From Gonatopus flavifemur (taxonomy: Eukaryota; Arthropoda; Insecta; Hymenoptera; Dryinidae), in assembly GCA_018340375.1 (NCBI GenBank), contig JAFFJZ010000013.1:1612001-1676000 (forward strand): a stretch of DNA of 64,000 nt, in the 5' to 3' direction. A program made the translations under genes and the position numbers. Shown here piece by piece: positions 45,307 to 56,231 of the stretch. How positions within the stretch are numbered: position 1 is the stretch's first letter; each line of letters begins with the position of its first letter. A model generated the notes under the pieces. The model was not told where the DNA came from. It ran no database searches and saw only the letters and a program-made list of their open reading frames with translations.

Positions 45307-47134
45307 ATGAGGCGAATTGAGCTCACGGGAAGCATGACCGACGATGCGTTCGAAAAGCGGTAAAAGTATTGTCCAAGCCGCCACGTGAAGGTTCGGAAAA
45401 AAATCGGAATTTTGAAAATCTAAAAATACTGGGTGATAGGGCTTGAAAAATCGATCTCAGTCTCAGCTTACAATTTTTTTCATGGTCGATAGTTTTCAAA
45501 AAAAAAAAATAAGAAGCACCTATTTTTTAAAATCGAAAATGGACGTTTTTCAACATTAAACTCGTCGTAACTCGGCCATTGTTTCATGTATCGTAATAAA
45601 TCTTGCGTTATCCGATTTGTAAGACTTTCCCGATGACGTATATGTTGAAAAAATTTGCGAAAGTTAGTGAAAAATTATAAATTTTTTAACCCGGAGTGAA
45701 AACCATGTTTTTCATGCTTTGCGTTGAAAAAGTGTCGGGGGAAGTATGAGCTACGAAAAACTTCCAGCGACAAAGTTGTTCGTTATTGTATGGAAGAACT
45801 TTGTGGGAATTTTTAGATCGATTGAACTATTAGTTTTGAAAATACAGCGATTTTAATATGGACGCGCAACGAGAATTTTTCATCATTTCGCGTCGTGTTA
45901 CCTATTGGAGTCCATAGGGAATATTGATTTGAGTTTTCAATGCGTGTTTATGTTTTTTGAGTGAGGGAATCCAGATATTGAACTATTTTGGCAGGATTCG
46001 TTATTTGTTTCCTTTACAAATAAATTCATTGTTTAGGATGTTTTTATGGATAAACCAGTCACTTTGAAGAAAAATTGTCCTTCGAACGAGAGATTCCTTT
46101 ATTTTATGAAACAAAAAACTTCGTACAGATTATTTCTTACAGAATAAGGAAAGTTTTGTTGGAATGATTTTTCCATGAAACCAATATTTCGAATATGAGA
46201 TCATTTCGAATAAATAAAATTTACGATTACTCAGCCAAAACCGTTCGAAACTCCTTGGAAATTTGCATACATATTCTGTATGCATTGAAAAAGTCATTGG
46301 GTTGGTGATAACGATGGGAATATTGAGTATATTATTCAATCATGTTTAATAATGAATTTATACTATACAAAATCGGTTTATCCATAAAAACATTATAAAC
46401 AATGAATTTATTTGTGAAGAAAACAAATAACGAATCTTGCCAAAATAGTTCAATATTTGGATTCCCTAACTCAAAAAACATCAACACGCATTGGAAAATC
46501 GAATCAATCTTCCCTATGGACTTCAATATTCAGCCGGTAACACGACGCGAAATGATGAAAAATTCTCGTTGCACGTTCATATTAAAATCGCTGTATTTTC
46601 AAAACTGAATAATTCAATGGATCCAGAAATTTCCACAAAGTTCCTCCATACAATAACAAACAGCTTTGTCACTGAAAGTTTTTTGTAGCTCATACTTCCC
46701 CCGACACTTTTTCAACGCAGAGTATTAAAAACATGGTTTTCACTTCGGATTAAAAAATTTATGATTTTCCATTACCTTTCGCAAATTTTCCCAACATATA
46801 CGTCATCGGGGAAGTCTTACAAATCGGATAACGCAAGATTTATCACGATACATGAATTAAAGGCCGAGTGACGAAGAGTTCAATGTTGGAGAACATTGAT
46901 TTTCGATTTAAAAAAATAGGTGCTTTTTATTTTTTTTCTTGCAAACTATCGACCATCGAAAGAAATTGTAAACGGAGACTCAGATTGATTTTCCAAGTCC
47001 TATCATCCAGCATTCTTAGATTTTCAGAATTCCGATTTTTTCTTCGAACCTTCACGTAGCGGCTTGGACAATACTTTTACCGCTCCTCGAACGCTTCGTC
47101 GGTTATGCTTTCCGTGGGCTCAATTGAGGTGCCG
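45307..47134. mobile_element. FB-2: 1.8-kb foldback element
   Basis: Arms of about 770 bp (45307-46080 and 46370-47134) are inverted copies, with a 290-bp loop. Outer ends carry GAATTGAGCTCACGGGAAGC and its mirror. Arm sequences (GTATTGTCCAAGCCG, CTTCCAGCGACAAAGTTGTTCG) are related to FB-1 outer arms but clearly diverged. No coding frame. Confidence 0.82.
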
Positions 47135-47885
47135 GGAAGAATAACTCGCTTAGCGTTCGGAACGCATCACAAATTTGATCCAAACGGTCCCGTCGGAGGT
47201 CGAAAGACAGAGTCAAAATTTTGAGAATTGAAAAATACTAGGTCTTAGAGCTTGAAAGGACAAGGTCAGTGTCTCTTTACCATTTTTTCCCAGGATGAAT
47301 AGTTTTCGAGAAAAAAAATGAAAACTACACATTTTTTGTTACCAAAAATCAATGTTTTCCAAAATTAAACTCGTTGGATCTCATTTATTTTCCGGCGAAT
47401 CGGAATAAAACTTACAGATTCTGATTTGTGAGACTTCACCGGAGACGAAAATGTCGACAAAATTTGTAGAAATTATCAATAAATTGATTAGTTCTCTATT
47501 CGAAGTAAATATCACGTGTGTGTTCTTTGCGCTGCATCAAAAAAGTGTCGGGGGAAGTATGAGCTACAAAAAACTTCCAGCGACGAAGTCGTTCGCTGAG
47601 GTATGGACAAACTTCTTGGAAAGCTCCAGATTGATTGGATTATCAGTTTGCAAAATACAGGGATTTATTCATCAGTGCGCAACGGAAATCTATCCCGATC
47701 AGGCATTTTTTACCAAGTGACTATCAGGGCCCTTAGGAAACATTCTATCCACTCACTTCTTCAACTTGAGATGTTTTTTTGGGTCGGAGAATTCGAATAT
47801 CTAACTATTTTCACGAGATTTCATTTGCTTCATCCATGTTTGTGTTATGAAGAATTTGATTGCAGTTACAGGAAGAATGCCTCGC
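47135..47885 (+). repeat. FB-3: single foldback arm
   Basis: One arm of the same family (AAACTTCCAGCGACGAAG, GTGCGCAACGG) without an inverted partner. Abuts FB-2. Confidence 0.7.
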
Positions 47886-48239
47886 TTAGTGCTTGAAATC
47901 ACGTAGAAAAGTGATCATATTGGGCAATGAAAATAAGTAGATGGAAAAAAGTAATAAAAAATATACATATTCAGATTCTTGTAAGTAAAACTGCCTATTT
48001 TAACACATATTCCTCAAGATGAAAATAATAAATGAAAAACATTCTCGGTTTCAAATCAATAGTTTTGAAAACATACCTCACGATTACATTGAATGTAATC
48101 CATAATTTCATTATTGTCGGATCAATCCATTCACATATTATTCCATGATTACAGTGTGGATTATTTTCTATAATTATTTTATTATATTTTTGTCTCAAAC
48201 AATGAGATTATCAAAATATCGATGGATTCCGATTTCAAA
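47886..48239. other. No gene seen
   Basis: AT-rich spacer between FB-3 and Gypsy-B; no features recognised. Confidence 0.4.
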
Positions 48240-48650
48240 CACCACGAGGCCGATCTAGCGCATTATACACGCATGAGCGAATAAACACTATTATTTCACA
48301 AAAGACACTATTCGTCATGATAATTACAATATATACAATTTCACAGTGAATGATAAAAAGACTCACGATTATCAAATACGCGAATATCAAAGAACTACAA
48401 TATATATATTCGCGACCACGTTTTCCATCGCCATCTTGGCTACGTATATAGATATACCTTTATCTTATCTACGACCACATGTCGCACAAGTGCACATCAC
48501 GGATCCTCACGACATACTCTGCAATTGTCTTCCGCGTCGCGACCGAGGTACCTAACCTTATTGGCCATCCACACAGCCCCTTAGGCTCATTATACAATCA
48601 TTTTTCGCAACACGCTTCCAACACGCCCTTATATCTCGAAAATTCTTACA
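48240..48650 (-). repeat. Gypsy-B 3' LTR, approximate
   Basis: The inner edge is set by the shared motif TTCGGCCATCCTG at 48652-48664 and a terminal CTTACA. The outer edge is a guess; no second LTR exists here to align. Confidence 0.45.
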
Positions 48651-49769
48651 GTTCGGCCATCCTGCAATTGGCACGACCTCGGGCCACATTCATAAAGCGT
48701 TCCCACAAATGACAATATTTCATTACAACTCATAATACAATCCAATAATACAATAATTATCTCAATTCTCTCGTTACCAAACGTAATTACAATACCTATT
48801 ACAATAACATATCACAGTGAAATATTACAATAGTTTTTTAGGCATATGACAGCAATGTCAGTCGTTCAAAGGAATTAAAAAAAATTACAATTACTTGATT
48901 CCCAAATGCGCTTATCCCCTTAGTTCTATATACAACCAAAAAATAAAGAAATCACTCAAGTCAATCTTATCTACGACTACATTTCTTTAATTGTTATCGT
49001 TACACATCCCATTGATGACATTATTTTCTATTATATTCACAATAAGTTCCACCCATGGCTTTATTTTATCTGTAGATAAACTTTTGTTAAGAGGTGTAGG
49101 TGTTTGATTGGAGTCAGGTACGTCAGTTATCACGTTTCTATTTTCACGTAACGCCTTATGCACTAAATACGGACCCTCCCATTTAGGGACTAATTTTGAA
49201 TTTTCTCCGACTTTCCTCGATAATTGTTCCACCATCACCAGAGATCCGGGTTCATATAAGCTAGGTTTTTTATGTCTTTCATCGTACTTGATCTCATTGT
49301 ACTCTTGCAGAGGCCTATTGGCAATTCGAGCAGCGTCCCTTAGGGATTCTCCTTCTTCATATAGATGGACATTTGTTTTAGTGAGATCCTCTATTAATCC
49401 TGCAATCTTTCGATCCTCTTCATTCCGTTGGTCATAGCCTAGCAGCAACTTGCTACGTGTAGAGTCCACTGCTTTGTGGTACGTATTATTTAGGACATAC
49501 TGAACTTTACCTAATACCTTTTTCCAATCGGATGGTTGATCCACTATTTTTGCCGGAGTGCTTCTCAAAAATCTGTTGACTCGCTCCGCCTGGCCGTTAG
49601 CCCATGGCGAGGCAGTCGCAATCTTTACATGCCGGATCTCTCGATCAGTTAAAGAACTCTCAAATTCACTGGAGGTGAACGCAGTGCCACGATCGCTAAC
49701 AATACGTTCGGGATTACCAGAGGTGTCGAACAATTCTTCCAAGTGATTTATCACCTCTTTGGAACCCGT

Positions 49770-50276
49770 AAGGGTGGAGTGAAAAACCGTTTTTCTCGAA
49801 TATCGACCTTACATCCACGGAATGGTTGTCAAATGTACCCAAACTAGCCCCAAAAAAATTTCAGCTCGATCGAACAAACTGTCGAGGTCTCACCCCCCTT
49901 CCTCAAAGGTCGGAAGTTTTTGAAAAAATGTGATCAATCCCTCTTTTTGCATCCATTTTTTGTCAAGTCGCCCTCTCTGGCCCAGAATGGTCATGAAATG
50001 CGACTCGACTAACTCCACAAACATTCCAGCCCGATCGGACCGGATGCAGGGGTCTCCCCGTCCCATCCGAATTTCGGAGAATCAAAACAATGTCAACCTG
50101 TTATTTTGTAACTTTGATTCTTCTTTCACGGCATAGGTGTCAAATTGGATCGAATTAACCAAAGAAGTTTTGTCACAAACCGTATCAACTGAGAGGGTCT
50201 CATCTAACCCCCTCCCCTCCCTCCCCCACACTAAACTTCCATACCATCAAACTTTCCTATGATTTTTGTAGAAACA
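49770..50276 (+). repeat. Left arm of long-inverted-repeat element
   Basis: Pairs with 51389-51895. Ends inward in TCCTATGATTTTTGTAG. Contains a C-rich run near 50210-50233. Confidence 0.83.
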
Positions 50277-50296
50277 TGTGTAGTTTTCGAAAGTCA

Positions 50297-51005
50297 CACG
50301 AGAAAATTGTATGATTATTCCAACCAACTGTATAGCTGTATTTGGCTCACCCTAAACTCATGGCTGCCTGAACCAGAAATTTGGTTGATGTTGTTAAATA
50401 TCTGTTTGTCACGATCGAATCGCTGGTTCTGACAGTCATAAGTTTGGGGTGAGCCAAATACCCCTAGTGAAAATGAATCGTATGAACGAAGCGAGAAGGA
50501 AACGTATACGGAGCGGAAAATGTTTCAATTCCCTCTTCCTGGAGCGTATGATACCCGCTTGCTGGAAAGTCATCAAATCATACGTTCTGTACGTCTCATA
50601 AACTTCCGATCCCGTTTTGCATATGCTTCATGTAACGTAATAGTAGGTTGTATGGAGCGCATGCGAGTCATACCTATTCTGACTTCAAATAACATCTTTC
50701 AGCAATCGATGTCAACGACGATCCATGGCTCAGTGGATAAGACCCTACCATAGTGAAAGTCACTGGTTCGATTCTCATCACAGGGTTCAACTTTTTTGTC
50801 CAGATTTCTCGAATTTTTCCCGCCTTTTTTGTCCCAATTCCCGTTTCATATACTCTTCGCATTCTTCCCATTCAAGCTTCGTATACTTTCCATTAACGTT
50901 TCTGTTATCCTTCAACATACGCTTCGTTTACTCTTTCTTCTCGTTCCCATTTTCACCAGGGACAGCCATACAGTTGGTTGGAACAACCATACAATTTTTT
51001 CCGTG
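50297..51005. mobile_element. CACGGAAAA-type element with tRNA-like core
   Basis: Left end CACGAGAAAATTGTATG and right end CATACAATTTTTTCCGTG pair, with CCAACCAACTGTAT inside each arm (about 45 bp). 709 bp. An internal mirror TTTGGCTCACCC / GGGTGAGCCAAA lies near 50340 and 50447. Contains tRNA-like promoter boxes at 50726-50775. Confidence 0.65.
50721..50793 (+). promoter_or_regulatory. tRNA-like segment with Pol III A and B boxes
   Basis: TGGCTCAGTGG (50726-50736) fits an A box and GGTTCGATTCT (50765-50775) a B box, with about 29 bases between. The T stem does not pair well, so it is a tRNA-derived (SINE-like) promoter rather than a functional tRNA gene. Confidence 0.5.
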
Positions 51006-51388
51006 TAGATGAAACATAACGGAGAATGGTTCATTTGGACCAGTTTATTGCACACCAAGACTGAACAAAATTTGTTTGCATCATCGAGTTGGGTTAGATC
51101 TGGAAAGTAAGGAAGTTCAATTCAAGTATGCCATGCATCAGGAATTCTTGGAAATCATAAGTGAATCCACCGTTATGTGACGTGATGTGTGTAGACCTTG
51201 GGAATGAAATCCGATGTGATGTAATCCTTCTTGGAGTTGAATTTGGGCATGATATTGCGTGAAGTCATCTTCGTCAGGATGACACCCTCGCGGCTCTCCG
51301 TGTCATGTGCAGATGCACAGGAATCTGAAATGGTCCTAACGGCTCTTTCCACTGCTTGGGATTCACATTGTCAACCAAGCACACTCCT
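51006..51388. other. Loop segment of the long-inverted-repeat element, no gene
   Basis: No coding frame or repeat recognised. Confidence 0.4.
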
Positions 51389-51895
51389 ACAAAAATCATA
51401 GGAAAGTTTGATGGTATGGAAGTTTAGTGTGGGGGAGGGAGGGGGGGGGGGGTTAGATGAGACCCTTTTCAGTTGATACGGTTTGTGACAAAACTTCTTT
51501 GCCTAATTTGATCCAATTTGACAACTATTCCGTGAAAGAGGAATCAAAGTCACAAAATAACAGGTTGACATTGTTTTGATTCTCCGAAATTTGAATGGGA
51601 CGGGGAGACCCCTGCATCTGGTCGGATCGAACTGAAATGTTTGTGAAGTTAGTCGAGTCACATTTTATGACCATTGTGCGCCAGAGAGGGCGACTTGACA
51701 GAAAAATGGATGCAAGAAGAGGGATTGATCACATTTTCCAAAAAACTTCCGAACTTCGAGGGGAGGGGGGTGAGTTCCCTACAGTTTTTTCGATCGAGCT
51801 GAAATTTTTTTGAGGTTGGTTTGGGCACATTTGACAACCATTCCATCAATGTGAGGTCGATATTCAAGGAAAACGGCTTTTCACTACACCCTAGT
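51389..51895 (-). repeat. Right arm of long-inverted-repeat element
   Basis: Complement of the left arm. Carries a long G run at about 51424-51452. Confidence 0.83.
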
Positions 51896-53839
51896 ACCCG
51901 TCGATTCACAAGGATAAAGCCGAACGAATTTCGTAAAGGCGTCTACTATCAATAATATAAATTTAAACCCATCTTTGGTTGGTTCCAATTGTACGTAATG
52001 GTCAATGTGTAGAGTATGACATGGCTTCCCACCTTTATCCACTATTTGTAGTTCTCCTTCCGACATTTCATTACTCCCCGCGTGTATCATGCACTTTATG
52101 CAATTGTCAATATACCCCTTGAATTGTGATTTCATACAAGGAAACCAATATGAACCTAAAATACCTTGCATTGTTTTGTCCGTACCGACGTGACCGCAGT
52201 CATCGTGGTATACCCGTAATATACTTGGTATCATAGCTTCTGGAACTACAGATAGGGATTTTTCCTTATAGTTACGAAAGACTAATCCGTTCATTGAATT
52301 AAAATATCTATCTTCCTCAAATTCTAATTCGTGCGCTATCTCTTTGATTTTTGGGTCGCTTAGTTGCTTATAAAACAGTTCATCTTCCAGCGAAGGCTTA
52401 TCTACTAACATGATGACACGACTTAAGGCATCTACATGCCTCATTTCAGTTCCAGGCCGATGGACCGTCTCGAAATTATAATTCTGGAATGCCAAACTCC
52501 ATCTCGCGATACGAGGATTGATCTCGACTTCATTTGAAGTTAGCACTGATGAGTTACAGTGGGTTACGACCTTAAATGTAATTCCTTGTAAATAGATGTG
52601 AAATCTTTCAAGCGCTTCAACTATGGTTAACGTGTCCAACTCATAACTATGATATTTCCTCTCGAGATCGGTTGTGGATTGGCTAAAGTAAGCTACTGCT
52701 CCGAAATTGCCATCCGATTGCCTTTGAACTAGAATGCCCCCAAAACCCAGCGCGCTGGCGTCCGTGTGAAGTTCCGTCTCAGAAGTTGGATTGCATAGCT
52801 TCAATAAAGGGCGGGAAATTAAAGCTCTCTTCAATATCTCAAACGCTTGTTGAGCTTCGTCGTTCATTACGAAATTAACACCCTTTTTTATGAGAGTTTG
52901 AAGTGGCTGTGCCTTGAGGGCAAAGTTTTCAATAAATTTCCGGGAATATCCCGCCAATCTGAGGAAACTCTGGACTTCCTTCACATTTTTGGGCGTAGGA
53001 TATTGTGTAATGGCTTCTATATGCCTATCGCTCATCGTAATACCTTCCTGACTAATAACATATCCTGAATATTCAATGGAACTTTCCAAAAAAGGACATT
53101 TCGCCAAAATAAGTTCTGAGCCAGATTCTTTAAAAAGAGTAAGTACCTCTCTCCAAGTGTCCAAATTGTCTTGAACTGTTTCCGATGCAATTAGGATATC
53201 GTCCATATAGACGAACACCTTTTCCTCTCTCACGAGATCTTTTAATATAGAGAATATCCTTTTTTGGAACTCCGCAGGTGCTTCTGAGTAACCAAACGGC
53301 AATCTCACGAACTCAAACTGACCATCGGGGGTCGCAAACGAAAAATATTTTGTATGATCCTTATGGATTTTATTCTGGTGGAACCCATTTTTGAGATCCA
53401 AGGACGTAAACACTTCCTTTCCGTGCAGTCGGTTAATATGGTCCTCGATCACAGGGGGAGGAAATTTTTGTTGAAATATCCTCTTGTTTAGTGGTCCTAA
53501 ATCCACGCACATCCGATATTCATTGTTTCGTTTAGCTACTAATACCACGCGGGCACAATATGGGGATATACTAGGAGTTATTATACCCCTTCCTAACAGA
53601 TTATCTGTTATTCTTCTCAATTCAGATCTTTCAAAATGAGACATACGTCTCGGAGAGTAGGAAAACAGAGATCCGTCTTTTATATGAACTTTTACACGAT
53701 AATCGTCGTCAATCAACTTTAAAGGAGCCTGATCCACCTCATCAATTACATTGATAATCTGATTCTCTATTTTCTTATCTAAATAACTATTGACATTGTT
53801 ACGTATTGTCGATGTTTTTTGGAAAATATTCAGATTCAT

Positions 53840-56231
53840 ACGAGTAACCTCTTATAATAACGATACGTAACAATAAAAATTTCGAATTTGATTTATCTTC
53901 GAAATATTTCGATTGAAAATTTTTCTTTTCATCCTATACAGAATGGTTGATTCAAATCTCTCTGATTGTCAGGATTAATTGGATGGAAACGATAAAGAGA
54001 GATTCCCACCTTTTCTCGTATATTGGAATCACCGACTGCTTGTACGGATTTTTTCTCTCACTCTCTTTCTTTATTTCCTTCAATCAATTCGGGGAGAGGG
54101 AGATGCTCCCAGGAAACGAAAAATGATTACACCGTAATTTTAGTTCAAATGCACTATGGTTTTGTTTATTTTACTTTAACAATTTTATGTCACTCATTAT
54201 CCAAAAATAGTTCACAAATAGATTACTGCACAAATGTAGATTGACCCAAGTCAAAGATAAAACTACTCGACAAAATTGGAGATAACACGTCCAAGTTCCT
54301 TCTATATTTTCTTTCACGGAAGACTTGATGAAAACGCGGACTTCGGAATACCGAGCGCAACTTCGCGACTTAAAAAGGCAAACGAGCGTGACGTTCCTTT
54401 TTCCTCGTCTTCGAAGCAAACTTCGACAATCCTCCTACAAGAAGAAGGGTGTGTCGAAGCTCACTTGGACAAACGGATCAGTGCTCGCATAGTTGCACTT
54501 TTTCGTCAATACCATGATGGCCGCAACTGGCATTCTGTCACGTAGGAGCCATAGGAAAACGTTTGATAAGTAATGCAACCAGATATGGTGGATACTGAGT
54601 TGCAAGCAAATGAAACAAAGAGATCTTGGTCCCGGTGAATTTCATAGAACTTCCATGATGAGTCAGCTACAAATGATATGCCTACTATTTCAAACTCGAT
54701 ACTATTCTCAATTCATTTATTCATTTGACAAATTTGAATTATGAATTATTTTAGAAAGAAAAGAGAAGAAGATCGGTTTTTCGAATGAATTTACTTGATT
54801 TGTCAATATTTAAAAGAAAAATATAATGCTACAAGGACTAAGAGAGGAAGTTTCAGGGCTCCTAGCAACCCTTTGCCAGTGCTAACCCAATCGTGGTAGC
54901 CCTCGATCCATCATAAAGAGTCATAAACTCTTTCCGTACCCTCCGAGGTCACCCGATTTTCAAATTTCGACAGGAGCTACGTGTCGGAACGTAACACTCT
55001 TCTCCCCTCACTGCAATCGTCGTCCCGACGATTACAATTTGAGGCTTGGAGATGCTAGCCAATCATAACAACACAATATAGAACATGTTGATTCGAGTGA
55101 CCTCGCATTCCAGTGCTTCTCACATTATTTCGGACTCAATTGAGTAAGAATTGTTCCAATACAATACAAATAGGAAAAGGAAACGCTGGAAGTCGGTACT
55201 GTCGCCCCTCTCCGTTATACCAGACCCTACCCCTGATACAATGTCTCAATTCGAGAACATTCACGTCAATGTGAATGTTTTTCGATCCCAAATCCGGTTT
55301 CGATTGAATCAACCCGAATATCCGTAGCAAGGTCTATTCCTCACGAACTCAATTGGAACCCGAGTTGACCATCCGAAATTTTCGATTCAATTCTGAAATG
55401 CACTCTGACTGCGATATACTGCGTTATGAGTCTACGATGAATCTTCTCATGGTGATCTAGGTTTAACCTGATGTGTTCTCACACTAATCAACATGAGAGC
55501 TCAATTTGAGACATTCATGTTGAATTGGGGTTTAGGAAGGTAAGCATTTTAAAATTGGGTGAACTGAGTCAACTTCGACTTGCGTGTGTGTGTGAAAGTC
55601 AAATCGAATTCCAACTTTGTTCGAAGGAGATGACACCATCAGTGGGTGATCCAACTATGTTCAAATGTATATATATAAATATTCCAATCCGGATGAGGTC
55701 TATATCTTCCCAATATGGCCCGCTGGCTTTCTTTTACGCATTAATGCCCCCATGCCGATCTAGGTTTAACCCGATGTATATTTATACTAATCGACATGAG
55801 TAGAGTTCAGAGAATGTATCTCCTTTCAACGCATTCGTTTCGTCCGCAGATCATACCGGTTCCACCTTGCGGAGAGAGTCATTCACCATTTATTACCTTA
55901 ATTTCATTTCCTCAATTGCCTAGCTGATTTATTCATTCGTTTGTTAATTTTCATCAATCCTCTGTACTCCACATCGATCCTGACTAAAAAATCGGATATG
56001 CATATGCATGTGCATACTCGCGTATGCACACACGCATGCACTAATCGACGTGTGTAATGAGATAGTTCAAATAGTGATGGTGTATCACTCCCCGCACATA
56101 AATCCAATCTTACATCTGGACAACGCCTTCAGTAACCATCACAAACAGGTAGAGACCCCTGCGTCGCCGCAGCCGGATTGAATCGTATCGAAAAAGATAT
56201 GCTCACGCAATACTTTTCAAACCACCCGCGA
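53840..56231. other. No gene seen; one short dispersed repeat
   Basis: A GATCTAGGTTTAACC-GATGT unit of about 46 bp occurs at 55457 and 55758. Otherwise nothing supported; no Gypsy-B gag or LTR found. Confidence 0.4.

Larger units (their letters stand above)
49770..51895. mobile_element. 2.1-kb long-inverted-repeat element in Gypsy-B integrase
   Basis: Arms of about 505 bp (49770-50276 and 51389-51895) are inverted copies with ends AAGGGTGGAGTGAAAA and TTTTCACTACACCCTAGT. The 6-bp sequence ACCCGT occurs on both sides (49764-49769, 51896-51901), and the gypsy frame continues across it when the insert is skipped. No transposase frame. Superfamily unknown. A second palindromic element lies in its loop. 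Confidence 0.82.
48240..53839 (-). mobile_element. Gypsy-B: 5'-truncated Ty3/gypsy element
   Basis: Minus-strand RT, RNase H and integrase (48987-53839, split by an insertion) followed by a 3' LTR ending at 48650 next to a purine motif identical to that of Gypsy-A. The left edge of the LTR is not fixed (about 48240-48330). Gag, protease and 5' LTR were not found to the right of 53839. Confidence 0.83.
48987..53839 (-). pseudogene. Gypsy-B pol (RT, RNase H, integrase), interrupted
   Basis: The right part (51902-53839) is open for about 645 codons: RT with Y-M-D-D at residues 211-214, RNase H H-T-D-A at 358-361, the HHCC finger near 545-585 and the first integrase Asp in D-A-F-T-K-F near 637. 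A 2.1-kb insertion follows. The left part (48987-49763) resumes with S-D-R-G-T-A-F, N-G-Q-A-E-R-V-N-R (third catalytic Glu present) and a C-terminal G-P-Y motif. Unlike Gypsy-A, all three integrase acidic residues are intact. Apart from the insertion no stop is visible, so pol was probably functional when interrupted. The start at 53839 is only the edge of the open frame. Confidence 0.9.

Noticed and set aside
47451..47896. Open frames in FB-3
   Set aside because: They run through foldback arm sequence also found, out of frame, in FB-1 and FB-2.
50721..50793. Considered as a true tRNA gene
   Set aside because: T stem mispairs and no clear acceptor pairing; only promoter boxes are supported.
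53840..54560. Possible gag or 5' LTR of Gypsy-B
   Set aside because: No sequence shared with the 48.24-48.65 kb LTR and no gag motif; the short open frame at 54.2-54.4 kb lacks domains.
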